In this document: positions 20,230-31,380 of the stretch, piece after piece | Layout of the letters: each line of letters begins with the position of its first letter | How positions within the stretch are numbered: the stretch's first letter is position 1 | NCBI RefSeq assembly: GCF_041080865.1 | Contig: NZ_CP160906.1 | Span: forward strand, 3,526,787 to 3,590,786 | Source of the DNA: Psychromonas sp. MME1 | GTDB taxonomy: Bacteria; Pseudomonadota; Gammaproteobacteria; Enterobacterales; Psychromonadaceae | Length of the DNA stretch: 64,000 nucleotides | Reading direction: 5' to 3' | Notes under the pieces: generated by a model | The model's database searches: none | What the model was told of the DNA's origin: nothing | What the model saw: only the letters and a program-made list of their open reading frames with translations | Program-made: the position numbers and the translations under genes

Positions 20230-21192
20230 ATGGATAAGAAAGGCTTGATATATGGTTTTTACTTTAATGATGATAATGTTCGTGAAGTAATTGATTCGAG
20301 TGATGCAATTGATATCACTCGAATCCATTGGCTGCATTTTGATTATAGCCTGCCTGCCACTCGAGAGTGGTTACAAAATCAGAGTCAGCTAAATCCAGTT
20401 GTTATCAGTGCGTTGCTTAATGAAGAGACTCGCCCAAGGGCAACGATGCTCAACCAAGGGGTGTTAATCGCTTTACGTGGTGTTAATCTTGCCCCAAATA
20501 GTAACCCTGAAGATATGGTATCAATTCGTATATGGGTTGAGAAAGGCCGGATCATTAGTACCCGAAAACGATTGATCATGTCTGTTCATGATTTGGTGGA
20601 AGCTGTTAACAGGGGAGCTGGGCCTACATCCCCGGTAGAAGTCGTCGTGCAATTGGTGGAGCGGTTAATGGCAAGGATGACTGACACCATCAATGATATC
20701 GAAGAGAAAGTATCTGAAATTGAAGAGACTATTTTAACGACAAGTACCTATGGTTTGAGGAGTGAAATTGCTGATTTACGTCGTCAGGTTATTTCGCTGA
20801 GACGTTACCTGATGCCACAACGTGAAGCTATTCAGCAGTTACTAAGTGACAAATTCACTTTATTTTCTTCGCAAGATAAAATTCATTTACGTGAAAGCGC
20901 AGATCAATTAATTCGTTACATAGAAGAGCTAGAATCGATAAAAGATAGAGCTGCAGTTTCACAGGAGGAGCTTAATAATCGCATCAATGAGCAGTTAAAT
21001 AATCGTATGTATGTATTATCAATCGTCGCAGCTATTTTTTTACCACTGGGTTTTTTTACGGGACTATTGGGCATCAATGTTGGTGGTATACCCGGCTCAG
21101 ATAATGTGGATGCTTTTCTCTATTTCGTCTTCTTTTTAGTGGTTGTTGTTGCATTACAAGTTATTTTATTTAAGAAGAAAAAATGGTTTTAA
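20230..21192 (+). CDS. zntB: CorA-family transporter, ZntB-like
   Basis: A pentameric CorA-superfamily protein with a large cytoplasmic funnel (about residues 1-255, with coiled coil) and two C-terminal membrane segments. The loop motif is GINVGGIPG rather than the magnesium-type GMN, which places it with the ZntB zinc group. The C-terminus KKKKWF is typical. It follows mgtE closely and converges with the hdfR-like gene, 13 bases apart with no room for a separate terminator. Confidence 0.85.
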   Translation: MDKKGLIYGFYFNDDNVREVIDSSDAIDITRIHWLHFDYSLPATREWLQNQSQLNPVVISALLNEETRPRATMLNQGVLIALRGVNLAPNSNPEDMVSIRIWVEKGRIISTRKRLIMSVHDLVEAVNRGAGPTSPVEVVVQLVERLMARMTDTINDIEEKVSEIEETILTTSTYGLRSEIADLRRQVISLRRYLMPQREAIQQLLSDKFTLFSSQDKIHLRESADQLIRYIEELESIKDRAAVSQEELNNRINEQLNNRMYVLSIVAAIFLPLGFFTGLLGINVGGIPGSDNVDAFLYFVFFLVVVVALQVILFKKKKWF

Positions 21193-21205
21193 AGGGAAAG
21201 ATTGT

Positions 21206-22057
21206 TTATATATTTACATGGCTAAATAGTTTTAAAGTATCTTCAATAAGCTCAATTTTTTCATTTTTGGCTAGATAATTTGCGTAAATATCACGCGAGT
21301 AAACTGGCGCATTGTTAACTAAATAGAGTTGCTTACTCGCCAAGTAGTGTTCGGTTAGCTGTCTTGGCAGGTAGGCACTTCCTCCAACCCCTAATAGGAA
21401 GTTAAGCGCGACTATAGGCTGATTTATGCAGTGCTTAGCTGCTGGTGCATCGTGGTAATCTCGCATATATTGCGAATTTATCGATTCACCATAATCGACT
21501 TTAACATAATTACTCAGCGTAAAGGGATGATTAACATTTTGTTGTTCGCTGGTAACTAAATGTAACGGTACCGTTGCTATTTTTTCCGTGATTAGTTCTT
21601 CAGCAAAAGTAGGTTCGAATAAAAAGGCAATATCAACGATACGGTTTAAAATATTTTTGCGCAGCTCGACAGGGTTGTAGGTTGCTGTTAATAGGCTAAT
21701 ATCGTCTCTATTTTTATGAATTTTTTGCAACCACTCTTGTAGAACAATATCCCAAATTGACATCATGGAACCGATCGCTAACTGTTGTGAATTGTTGTCT
21801 GTGATGCTTATATCTTGTTTAGTTTTTTGCCACATCAAAATGATTTCATTGGCATGTTTAATCAAGCGCTCACCCTCTGCTGTTAACTTTAGGTGATTTT
21901 GACTGCGATCAAATAACAAGACACCGAGTTCATCTTCAAGCAACTTTATACGCGCACTTACGGCGGATTGAGTGATAAAAAGCGATTCAGATGCTAATCT
22001 AAAATGTAATGTTCTGCTCACTTCAAGGAACGTTTTTAGTAATTCTATTTTCATCAT
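21206..22057 (-). CDS. hdfR: LysR-family regulator, HdfR-like
   Basis: The N-terminal helix-turn-helix (KIELLKTFLEVSRTLHFRLA, then TQSAVSARIKLLEDELGVLLF) closely resembles HdfR, a regulator of flagellar and other genes in enterobacteria. An effector-binding domain follows (about residues 90-283). The frame opens at a GTG (22066), but ATG codons at 22057 and 22054 give the usual start. It is divergent from rimK, with about 150 bases between them, so it may control the rim cluster; that is inference from position. Confidence 0.72.
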   Translation of the reverse strand: MMKIELLKTFLEVSRTLHFRLASESLFITQSAVSARIKLLEDELGVLLFDRSQNHLKLTAEGERLIKHANEIILMWQKTKQDISITDNNSQQLAIGSMMSIWDIVLQEWLQKIHKNRDDISLLTATYNPVELRKNILNRIVDIAFLFEPTFAEELITEKIATVPLHLVTSEQQNVNHPFTLSNYVKVDYGESINSQYMRDYHDAPAAKHCINQPIVALNFLLGVGGSAYLPRQLTEHYLASKQLYLVNNAPVYSRDIYANYLAKNEKIELIEDTLKLFSHVNI

Positions 22058-22204
22058 TTTATTCACTTCATATAAGTTACATAAATGTTAAATGGATTGT
22101 AGCGAAATAGTTTTATTATATGGAGTTTTGTGAGTAGAATCCAAATCACATTCAATGTCCATATTATATCGTTATTCTTGGGCATATTTACTATTGAGAT
22201 TATT

Positions 22205-23110
22205 ATGAAAATTGCTATTTTATCAAGGAATGCGAACTTATATTCAACTAAGCGTTTAAAAGAAGCTGGCGAATTGCGTGGCCACGAAGTTGACGTCATA
22301 GATACTTTACATTGCTATATGGATATAACGAGTAGCCGTCCAACCGTACGTTATTATGGTGAGGAATTGCCTAAGTATGACGCAATTATCCCACGTATTG
22401 GGGCCTCTGTCACTTTTTATGGTACTGCTGTAGCAAGGCAGTTTGAGATGATGGGAACCTTTAATGTTAATGAATCCGTTGCTATTAGCCGTTCTCGAGA
22501 CAAATTACGTTCATTACAACTATTATCAAGAAAAGGCATTGGTCTACCAAGAACCGGATTTGCCTGTAAACCGGATAGCGTTAAAGATTTAATTAAAAAT
22601 GTTGGTGGTGCGCCTGTCGTTATAAAGTTATTAGAAGGAACGCAGGGCATTGGTGTGGTACTGGCTGACACCGAGAAAGCCGCAGAAAGTATTATCGAAG
22701 CGTTTATGGGGCTTAAGGCTGATATCCTAGTACAGGAATTTGTAAAAGAAGCCGGTGGCGCTGATATTCGTTGTTTTGTGGTGGGCGGTAAAGTGGTTGC
22801 TGCAATGAAACGTCAGGGGGCCGAAGGTGAGTTTAGATCTAACTTGCATCGTGGTGGTTCTGCAAAAGTAATTCGTTTGTCTAAAGCTGAAAGAGAAACG
22901 GCAGTTAATGCCGCCAAAGTGATGGGATTGAACGTGTGTGGTGTTGACCTATTGCAATCGGCAAGTGGTCCAATGGTAATGGAAGTTAACTCTTCACCGG
23001 GACTAGAAGGGATTGAAACGGCAACAAAAAAAGATGTCGCAAGCATGATTATTGAGTTTATTGAGAAAAATGCTGGAAATAGTTTAAATAAAACACGTGG
23101 AAAAGGATGA
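22205..23110 (+). CDS. rimK: Ribosomal protein S6-L-glutamate ligase RimK
   Basis: This ATP-grasp enzyme adds glutamate residues to the C-terminus of ribosomal protein S6. The N-terminus [18 protein letters not shown] and ATP-grasp motifs ([43 protein letters not shown]) are intact. The ATG at 22205 gives 301 residues, matching E. coli; the frame is open further upstream without a credible start. It is the first gene of a compact cluster with an AstE-like and a RimB-like gene (6 and 26 bases apart). Confidence 0.93.
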   Translation: MKIAILSRNANLYSTKRLKEAGELRGHEVDVIDTLHCYMDITSSRPTVRYYGEELPKYDAIIPRIGASVTFYGTAVARQFEMMGTFNVNESVAISRSRDKLRSLQLLSRKGIGLPRTGFACKPDSVKDLIKNVGGAPVVIKLLEGTQGIGVVLADTEKAAESIIEAFMGLKADILVQEFVKEAGGADIRCFVVGGKVVAAMKRQGAEGEFRSNLHRGGSAKVIRLSKAERETAVNAAKVMGLNVCGVDLLQSASGPMVMEVNSSPGLEGIETATKKDVASMIIEFIEKNAGNSLNKTRGKG

Positions 23111-23116
23111 TAAAAA

Positions 23117-24145
23117 ATGGCTAACGCATTACGTATTGGTGAATTTGATATTTTACCTGGAGAAAATCGTAAAATAAAAATACCCGTTGCCAAACTATAT
23201 ACTGATGCGGAGGTCTCTTTGCCCGTTCATATTATCAGGGCAAAAAAAGCTGGACCTATTGTTTTTATAAGTGCAGCTATACATGGTGATGAGCTTAATG
23301 GTATTGAGATTATAAGGCGCTTATTGGGACAACCTAATTTTAAACTAATCAGAGGAACCATTATCGCCGTTTCGATGGTTAATGTTTACGGTGTGGTTAA
23401 CCAGAGCCGTTATATGCCAGACAGAAGAGACCTTAACCGCTCTTTTCCTGGTTCTGCGAAGGGAACCTTGGCTGGGCGAGTAGCGCATATATTTTTAAAT
23501 GAAATTGTGAAACATTGTGATTATGGCATTGATTTGCATACCGGAGCGATTCATCGCTCCAATCTACCGCAAATTAGAGCAAATTTATCTGATTCTGAAA
23601 CCAAAGAGCTTGCTCTGGTGTTTGGTGTGCCTGTTATTTTAAATTCAAACTTGGTTGATGGTTCTTTGCGAGAGGCCGCCGTTAAAATTGGTACTAAGGT
23701 TTTGTTATATGAAGCAGGAGAAGCCTTAAGATTTGATGAGTTTTCAATAAGAGCTGGAATAAAGGGAATTGAAAATGTTCTGCAGCATTTAAGTATGATG
23801 CGCAAACGATCAATAAAAAGGAAAAAGATAGAACCCTATATCGCCAATCATAGTAGTTGGTTAAGAGCTAATGCAAGTGGTATCGTTAATAATATAAGTA
23901 ACCTAGGCGATCAAATCATGAAGGGAGATATTTTGGCTGAAATTGGCAGTCCCTATGGTGATGTGTTCGGTGTTGTACAGGCGGTTCGCTCGGGTATTGT
24001 GATTGGTAAGCAAAATATTCCTTTAGTACAAGAGGGGGAAGCGATGTTTCATATTGCTTATTTTTCTGAAGATGATGAAAAAATTGCCGATGATATTGAA
24101 ACCGTGCAAGAGATGTTAGTTCAAAAAGATGATATTAAACGTTAA
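23117..24145 (+). CDS. Succinylglutamate desuccinylase / aspartoacylase family zinc hydrolase
   Basis: A cytoplasmic M14-like zinc carboxypeptidase-fold protein. Zinc-site motifs are HGDELNG (HxxE) near residue 56 and IDLHTG near 139, with DRRDLNRSFPG between them. The C-terminal part (about 245-320) is a lipoyl-like beta domain often found in this subgroup. Homologues commonly sit beside rimK, and a role in trimming or processing the glutamate tails made by RimK, or of small N-acyl amino acids, is plausible but unproven. The start is six bases after the rimK stop. Confidence 0.8.
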   Translation: MANALRIGEFDILPGENRKIKIPVAKLYTDAEVSLPVHIIRAKKAGPIVFISAAIHGDELNGIEIIRRLLGQPNFKLIRGTIIAVSMVNVYGVVNQSRYMPDRRDLNRSFPGSAKGTLAGRVAHIFLNEIVKHCDYGIDLHTGAIHRSNLPQIRANLSDSETKELALVFGVPVILNSNLVDGSLREAAVKIGTKVLLYEAGEALRFDEFSIRAGIKGIENVLQHLSMMRKRSIKRKKIEPYIANHSSWLRANASGIVNNISNLGDQIMKGDILAEIGSPYGDVFGVVQAVRSGIVIGKQNIPLVQEGEAMFHIAYFSEDDEKIADDIETVQEMLVQKDDIKR

Positions 24146-24171
24146 TTTTCTAAAGAGAGTTTAATACGATA

Positions 24172-24611
24172 ATGAAAAACAAGAAAATTGTTGGACGATT
24201 AGAGTCCATTGCCTTACCTGAATTAGAGATAGATGACTTACAAGTGCGGGTTGATACTGGGGCAAAGACCTCTTCTTTACATGTCGATAATATTGTTAAA
24301 TATTTAGTTAAAGGGAAACCTTGGGTGAAATTTGATATTCACCCCGATATTCATAATGTTAATCGATTACTTGCTTGTAAAGCACCAATCAGTGACATTA
24401 GAAAAATAAAATCCTCTAATGGTACCGCTGAACAGCGCTATGTTATTGAGACTCCAATTACATTGGGCTGTGATACATGGCCTATTGAAATTACTTTAAC
24501 CGATGATCTGATATGAATTATCTAATGTTGCTCGGACGTGAAGCGCTTGGCAAAAATTATTTAGTTGACCCAGCAAAGGTTTTTTTACAATCTAATGATA
24601 TAAAAGAGTAG
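24172..24611 (+). CDS. rimB: RimB-like retropepsin-type protease (PF05618 family), frameshifted
   Basis: This small protein of the family once named ATP-dependent zinc protease carries the aspartic-protease-like motif VRVDTGAKTSSLH near residue 27. In pseudomonads the relative RimB acts with RimK on ribosomal protein S6. The frame stops at 24516, but the conserved end (YLMLLGREALGKNYLVDPAK) continues in another frame to TAG at 24609-24611. Adding one base at 24508/24509 restores RDMNYLMLLGREAL and a protein of about 146 residues. It is the third gene of the rimK cluster. Confidence 0.8.
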
Positions 24612-24684
24612 TTATCCCCATGATACTTCAGATGCAAGGTCTGCAAGAAAAAGCATCCTATGTTATTGAAGTCTCATGGGTAAC
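24611..24684 (+). repeat. Family-A dispersed repeat, copy 2 (complete, with terminal inverted repeats)
   Basis: This 74-bp element begins GTTATCCCCATGATACTTCA and ends TTGAAGTCTCATGGGTAAC, which are imperfect inverted repeats of about 19 bp. It lies directly on the stop codon of the RimB-like gene and before the converging mscS-like gene. Confidence 0.75.
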
Positions 24685-24706
24685 AGCGAAATAATGAAAA
24701 TTGGTA

Positions 24707-25564
24707 TTAGATCTTATTTGCACATTTTTTCTCTGCAAACCACATGGACATAAAATCGGCTGTTAATTGTTGTTCTATTTCTAGCGCGCGAACCGTTGGG
24801 CAGAATATGGTAAATATTACTTGTGTATCTCCAGTCTCTGATGTAGCTATTTGGATGTGAGGCTCTGGGCCAGTTATATTAACATCCAATCGATTTTCAA
24901 TGAGTTGATTATATCGAATGGCAACCTCTCTAAAATCGGCACAATATTCATTCGCTTTTACGTAGAGGGCATTAAGAAACGTAAATGGGTTGACGCTTTG
25001 ATCTCGGGTGATTGTAAAGTGGTGCATTGCATAACGTTTTAAAAAATTTAAATTTTTAATGGATGAAGTAATTAACTGGCTATTAGGCAAATAGAGCGTT
25101 TTGCCGGTAAATTCATAGGAATCTATATTTACTTCTAATAGTGTTAATTTGATCCAGTCTGTTGAGTGCACTTCACCATAATAGTTACCGACTTGAATCC
25201 AATCGCCAATGCGATAAGGGCGACTTGAGAGAATATACATAAAGCCGATAAAACATTGGATAAATTCCCGTGTTGCTAAAACAATAGCAACAATAAATGC
25301 GGCGATTGAAAATGCAAATTTTTGAATCTCTTCTGCCCAAATGTTAAATACAACGATTAACAGTACAACGGTGACGATGTTGTTGATCATGTTTATTTTT
25401 ATTTTTTTATTGCTCTTATTCTTATTTTCGACCAAACGAATCAATAGCATTTTTATGATCATAATTGCGCTAAAAAAAACCAGTGCAATAACAAATTTGT
25501 TATCTATAATCGCCGATAAAATGGATAAATAATGATCGCTAGTTGAGGTTACTTTTTCTAACAC
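24707..25564 (-). CDS. MscS-family mechanosensitive ion channel
   Basis: An inner-membrane channel of the MscS superfamily, 285 residues. Three hydrophobic segments (about residues 20-40, 60-80, 85-115) are followed by the conserved beta domain with PYRIGDWIQVGNYYGEV and YLPNSQLITSSIKN. The glycine/alanine packing of the pore helix TM3 is less regular than in E. coli MscS. The start is a GTG at 25564 with AAGG upstream. It converges with the rim cluster; a family-A repeat fills the gap. Confidence 0.85.
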   Translation of the reverse strand: MLEKVTSTSDHYLSILSAIIDNKFVIALVFFSAIMIIKMLLIRLVENKNKSNKKIKINMINNIVTVVLLIVVFNIWAEEIQKFAFSIAAFIVAIVLATREFIQCFIGFMYILSSRPYRIGDWIQVGNYYGEVHSTDWIKLTLLEVNIDSYEFTGKTLYLPNSQLITSSIKNLNFLKRYAMHHFTITRDQSVNPFTFLNALYVKANEYCADFREVAIRYNQLIENRLDVNITGPEPHIQIATSETGDTQVIFTIFCPTVRALEIEQQLTADFMSMWFAEKKCANKI

Positions 25565-25706
25565 GGTAAAACCTTATTGTTTTTTAGAGCTACTGATAGG
25601 CGTAAATAATAGAGGGAATTATACCTGACTTTTTATTTTTCTTATGATTATTACGACTCTTTTTTATCTGTTAGCTTATCACTGATTGTTTCGTATATCA
25701 GTGATA

Positions 25707-25768
25707 GCTGGCTATTTATTATTTTAATCAATAAGATAGATTAGATACTTATGCAGAATGGCATTATT
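25707..25768 (+). repeat. Family-B dispersed repeat, partial copy (right end)
   Basis: This stretch matches the right half of the 57917-58076 element (AGCTGGCTATTTATTATTTTAATC..., AGATTAGATACTTATGC, then GGCATTATT). The left half is not recognisable. It ends 11 bases before the start codon of the next gene. Confidence 0.55.
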
Positions 25769-25779
25769 AAGGTGAATTT

Positions 25780-26025
25780 ATGGCAAGGCAAGTGAGTTAC
25801 GTATTTAAAGGTGCAAGTAAAACAATGCAATTTTCTTATCACCGCTTTCATGATGTGTATGAAGCCGTTGCACAAGCAGAAGGCATTGACTTAACAAATT
25901 ATTTTGAGATGAAAAAACAGCTGGAATTGAGTTGCAGAGGGCAAGGGATTATTAAAAATTTCCGTGATACAGAATTTGCACGGATGGGGTTCTCTGACAT
26001 TAAAATTATTCGAGAGGAAAAGTAA
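25780..26025 (+). CDS. Small conserved protein, probably DUF2960 family
   Basis: A soluble protein of 81 residues (MARQVSYVFKGASKTMQFSY..., EGIDLTNYFEMKKQL, DTEFARMGFSDIKII). The pattern resembles a small family conserved in Vibrionales and Alteromonadales that I recall as DUF2960; the assignment is from memory. No function is known. The start ATG has AAGGTG upstream, supplied at the junction with a family-B repeat. It converges with ovoA, 73 bases apart. Confidence 0.6.
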   Translation: MARQVSYVFKGASKTMQFSYHRFHDVYEAVAQAEGIDLTNYFEMKKQLELSCRGQGIIKNFRDTEFARMGFSDIKIIREEK

Positions 26026-26098
26026 CTTTTCCAACCTGGCAGTTAGGGTCATTGCTATGCCGATTGCCATTAGTTGCATTACTGTCCCATTCAACGGG

Positions 26099-28221
26099 CT
26101 AAGTTTTTGTGCATTTCTGCCAGATGGTCATTTGCGTAACGGTATGTTGAAATTTGCGTGCCGTTTCTCTAATGACAAAAGGAATATCGGCGCAGTGAAT
26201 TAAATTGAAATGGCTATCTAAGGCTGCATGCAGCCCATCTAAGGTGGAATAATTTTCACCATTCACCTTCACGCCGCCTAGCCATTTATCTTTTGCCGTG
26301 TAATCCTCTAACCATGTATAGGGCGAGGTGATCACAAGGTAGCCATGTTCATTTAACCGCGCTTGAATTGTATCCAAAAAAAGTTTCGGTTCGGAAAGTC
26401 GATCAATTAAATTAGCGGCATAAATTAGGTCATAGCCGGTATAGCTGGGTTTTAGGTTTGTTGCATCACCCTGCATAAAGCGAACTTTATCTGTTAATCC
26501 CTGATATCCCAGCTGCTTTAATGAGATGCTTTTATATTCAACTAAATCTCCTTCTTTGGGGATGCAATAACGTTTTTCTCCTCGTTCACATAATTGATAG
26601 GCTTGCTGAATGAATCGTGCAGAGAAATCAATGCCATCAACATGAGTAAAGGTTTTGGCTAATTCAAATGTCGCACGGCCTACCAACAGCCAATATCTAA
26701 CGCCTTGTCACACTGTGTTAATCTTATTGCTTGTAAAGCCTGTTTGACGGCATTGATAGAATAATTTTCTACAGCGAAGTATGTCGCTCCATAATGAAAT
26801 TCTAGGTATTGTGCAATTAGTTGGTCTGATTCATAAATATTAACCTGTGTCGCATTATTTGAGTGATGATCCGATTGCACATAGCGAAACCCTGCATGTT
26901 GATAGAAGTGTCGACGAAAGGCGTAGCGGGATGAACGCAATGTTTCATTTCCCGTGGATATCCAAGAGCCTCCTTTGATGAGATTGTGTTTGCCATCAAA
27001 AGTAGGGGTAGAAAAATCATCATAAAGGGGGTCAATGGCAAAACCACTGAAACCATCCATCGCAGTTTCTGTCCATTGCCAAACATTGCCGACAATATCG
27101 AAGAGACCATTGTGTTTAAATATATTAATCGGACAGGAGGAGGCATAATAGGCAAGCTGCGTATTGCCAGGAACATGTTCGCCATAGGGAGCATCATAGG
27201 GGATATTTTCTCTTAAAAGATACCACTCTGCTTCTGTCATTAATCGGATAGAAGAATGGCATTTTTCTGCCTTCCAGTTACAAAATGCCTTTGCCTCAAG
27301 CTGATTTACTTCCACTGGCCAATTCAAAGGAAGGGGTATCTCTTCGCTAAGATTGCGCTGCATAATTTGTTGATTGCGTAAAAACCAAAAACGAGGCATT
27401 TGCGCCTTGGTATAGGCGAGCCAATTTTTTCCTTCTTGGGTCCAATATTGCGCTTTGTTGTAACCATCATCTTCGACAAAGGAGAGATACTCTTGATTGG
27501 AAACAAGGTATTTAGAGGCCTTAAAGTCGTCAACGGTAAATGTTTGCTGACCATATTCATTGTCCCAACCGTAACGGTCATCATCTTTGTTTTTGCCTAA
27601 CGTAATTTTTTTTCCAGTAATGTTTATTAAGCAATTATCCGCGGCGCTGCCGGTATCAGGACAGGCTGACCAGTTTAATTGGCAAGTCACATCAGTAATG
27701 GGAAGTTGGCGAATGATAACCGATGAGGTTTCAAGGTGAATTCGTTCGTGTTCAATGGCCATTATAATCACCCAAGCGGCAGATGATTGTGCAATGGGTA
27801 AGGTTAATGGCATTGTATCAATAAATAGAGTAACACGCTGTTTAACTAGGGCTCGATAATGTCGTACCGCATCCACGCTTGGCCAGTTATAGTGCGTTTG
27901 ATCAAGGTCATCCCATGACATTTCATCAACTCCGATGGCAAACATCGATTCGAAATTTTCATTGATCCGTGCATCTATAAATTTACCCAGTTTTAATTTA
28001 TTAATAAAAAAAGTCGCGGTATGACCAAAATAGAATATTAGAGGGTGTCGTAGTGGTTCTGCTCTTTTAAAATAAGCGTCATCATTATTGATGAGGCTAA
28101 ATAATGATTCATATAACGCCCAAGTCGTCTCAAAGTATGATTTTATTGCAGCGCGTTTCTGTTCTTTATCTTTTCCCGTTAGCAGGACTGTTTCACCGTT
28201 GCTTATTTTTATCATATCCAT
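26099..28221 (-). CDS. ovoA: 5-histidylcysteine sulfoxide synthase / ovothiol methyltransferase OvoA, frameshifted
   Basis: OvoA makes the antioxidant ovothiol A: an iron-dependent N-terminal enzyme joins cysteine to histidine, and a C-terminal SAM methyltransferase finishes the pathway. A DinB-like region carries the iron motif HERIHLE (HxxxHxE) near residue 165. A formylglycine-generating-enzyme-like domain follows (about 200-440, with LMTEAEWYLLR and GNVWQWTETAMDGF), then the methyltransferase (VGRATFELAK, HVDGIDFSARFI). The frame breaks inside the glycine motif of the methyltransferase: DIGC then VGRA needs one base added at 26683/26684. The joined length is about 707 residues. The ATG at 28221 is preferred over the TTG at 28245. 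Confidence 0.88.
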
Positions 28222-28383
28222 CGATTTAGCAGCCTCTTTAGTCAAACATTTTATTAATAATAGACACTATTCCTAGTTAATACGTAACCATGTGTCAGAT
28301 AGATCTTTGTTGGGGAAAAATTCATTTTTCAGTTGATGCTGAGGAGCGTAATAGAATGAAGTAAAAAGAAATAATTTAATGAT

Positions 28384-28406
28384 GGCGAGGCCGTGATTGC
28401 CTCGCC
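28384..28406 (-). terminator. Terminator-like hairpin after leuA
   Basis: GGCGAGGC and GCCTCGCC pair perfectly with a seven-base loop, 14 bases beyond the leuA stop. The T-tract on the minus strand is interrupted, so termination efficiency is uncertain. Confidence 0.6.
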
Positions 28407-28419
28407 GTGAAAATGAAAT

Positions 28420-30167
<1,748 letters not shown>

Positions 30168-30177
30168 TCATTTCCTT

Positions 30178-30285
30178 GCGAGTTGCGACTAGGGGAGATG
30201 TTTAGGCTGATGAATTAGCGAGTTGGCGCACCTTGATAAGGTTGTTGCCACCCGTTTCTGGTAAGAAACATCGCTCGCTATCCAT
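30178..30285 (-). promoter_or_regulatory. Structured 5' leader of leuA: candidate three-way-junction RNA element
   Basis: On the minus strand, TAGCGAG (30274-30280) pairs with CTCGCTA (30216-30222). Inside are a six-pair hairpin GTTTCT-TACC-AGAAAC (30254-30269) and a second arm (30224-30250) with ACCTT-ATC-AAGGT at its tip and TGGC/GCCA at its base. Alternative pairs exist: AAACATC/GATGTTT (30266-30272 with 30197-30203) excludes the first hairpin, and a second CTCGC (30178-30182), next to the ribosome site, competes for GCGAG. A 27-codon frame (30202-30285) overlaps but has no ribosome site. I recognise no known riboswitch class. Confidence 0.45.
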
Positions 30286-30412
30286 GTGTAAACTATAAAA
30301 GAAAAAATGTAGTGAGTGGTTGCAAATTAACTATTTATTTATATTATTTATGCAATAAATCACTACTTAATTTGATATTATTAGTGAATGTTAACTATCG
30401 GGTGAAAAAACC

Positions 30413-30889
30413 ATGCAGGAAGTCATTAAATTCGACCGTATTGATAAGAAAATTCTTACTCTCATGCAGAGTAATGCGCGTATTAGTAATTTGGAACTAG
30501 CCGATAGTGTCGGTTTGTCTGCGACACCTTGTTCTCGTCGAGTGAAAAGGTTGGAAGAGTCTGGAATAATTGATAAGCATGTAACGCTATTAAAACCCTC
30601 GGTACTTGGATTAAATCTAACCGTCATGATCGGCATTTCCATGGATCGCCATACGCCCGATCGTTTTGATAAATTTGAACAGGCTATTGCAGGGTTACCC
30701 GAGGTACTAGAATGCTTGATTGTCGCAGGGCAGAGTGCCGATTTTTTATTAAAGGTGGTGGTGCGTGATATGCAGCATTATGAAAAATTTCTATTAGGGC
30801 AGTTAACTAAGTTAGAGGGAGTGACAGGTGTCCATTCCAGTTTTGTTTTGCGAGAAGTTTTTAAAAAAACGGAATTGCCACTTGATTAG
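30413..30889 (+). CDS. Lrp/AsnC-family transcriptional regulator
   Basis: A feast/famine regulator of 158 residues: an N-terminal winged helix-turn-helix (DRIDKKILTLMQSNARISNLELAD, SATPCSRRVKRLEESGII) and a C-terminal RAM ligand-binding and assembly domain (about 70-150). It is divergent from leuA, so control of leucine synthesis and of its own gene is the natural guess. It is shorter than and distinct from global Lrp (164 residues), so I give no gene symbol. The ATG at 30413 has GGTGA upstream. Confidence 0.85.
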   Translation: MQEVIKFDRIDKKILTLMQSNARISNLELADSVGLSATPCSRRVKRLEESGIIDKHVTLLKPSVLGLNLTVMIGISMDRHTPDRFDKFEQAIAGLPEVLECLIVAGQSADFLLKVVVRDMQHYEKFLLGQLTKLEGVTGVHSSFVLREVFKKTELPLD

Positions 30890-31024
30890 TAATCGTTAAA
30901 ATATATCCAAATATATTGTGGATAAGCGTTTTCAAAGCACCTATATTTTTTACGTCACATTGTAGTATGTTATCTATTGCTGCTATTGTATTGCTTAACT
31001 TAATAATACTTGAAGGTGCCTACT

Positions 31025-31357
31025 ATGAAACTGAGTTTTTCTCTTAAAATTATACTGCTAGTATTAGCAAGTAGTTTAAGCTCATTATCCTTTGCTGAAG
31101 TTGTTTGGATTGATGTACGCAGTCAACAAGAGCATGCTGCGAACCATATTGATGGAGACATATTGATTGTGCACACCGATATTGTTGCACAGACTATGAA
31201 ATTATTCCCAGATAGGAATACAGAAATTCACCTCTATTGTCGCAGTGGCCGTAGAGCCAAAGAAGCAATGCAGGCTCTTAATGCCGTGGGATATACTAAG
31301 GTCTCGAATGCTGGTGGAATAGATGAGACGCGCAAAGCGAGAGGGCTACCTCATTAA
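31025..31357 (+). CDS. Periplasmic single-domain rhodanese (PspE-like)
   Basis: A sulfurtransferase-fold protein with a signal peptide (about residues 1-25, ending LSFA) and one rhodanese domain. The active-site loop CRSGRRAKEAM carries the catalytic cysteine near residue 75. The domain starts with VWIDVRSQQEHAANHIDGD. The size (110 residues) and location match PspE, but it is not linked to psp genes here. The ATG at 31025 with AAGGTG upstream is preferred to a TTG at 31010. It converges with hpt, 23 bases apart. Confidence 0.85.
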   Translation: MKLSFSLKIILLVLASSLSSLSFAEVVWIDVRSQQEHAANHIDGDILIVHTDIVAQTMKLFPDRNTEIHLYCRSGRRAKEAMQALNAVGYTKVSNAGGIDETRKARGLPH

Positions 31358-31380
31358 TCTCTGTATTGGATGAATATTGG

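Noticed and set aside
24460..24560. Programmed ribosomal frameshifting in the rimB-like gene
   Set aside because: No slippery heptamer or downstream pseudoknot is visible at the shift, and similar breaks in unrelated genes favour a common technical cause.
30216..30280. T-box or SAM-type riboswitch upstream of leuA
   Set aside because: A GGGTGGCAAC stretch resembles the T-box antiterminator only superficially; the specifier loop, the full T-box sequence and the SAM core motifs are missing.
30202..30285. 27-codon ORF as a leucine attenuator leader peptide for leuA
   Set aside because: It has only three scattered Leu codons and no ribosome site, so the usual attenuation mechanism does not fit; the structural explanation is preferred.
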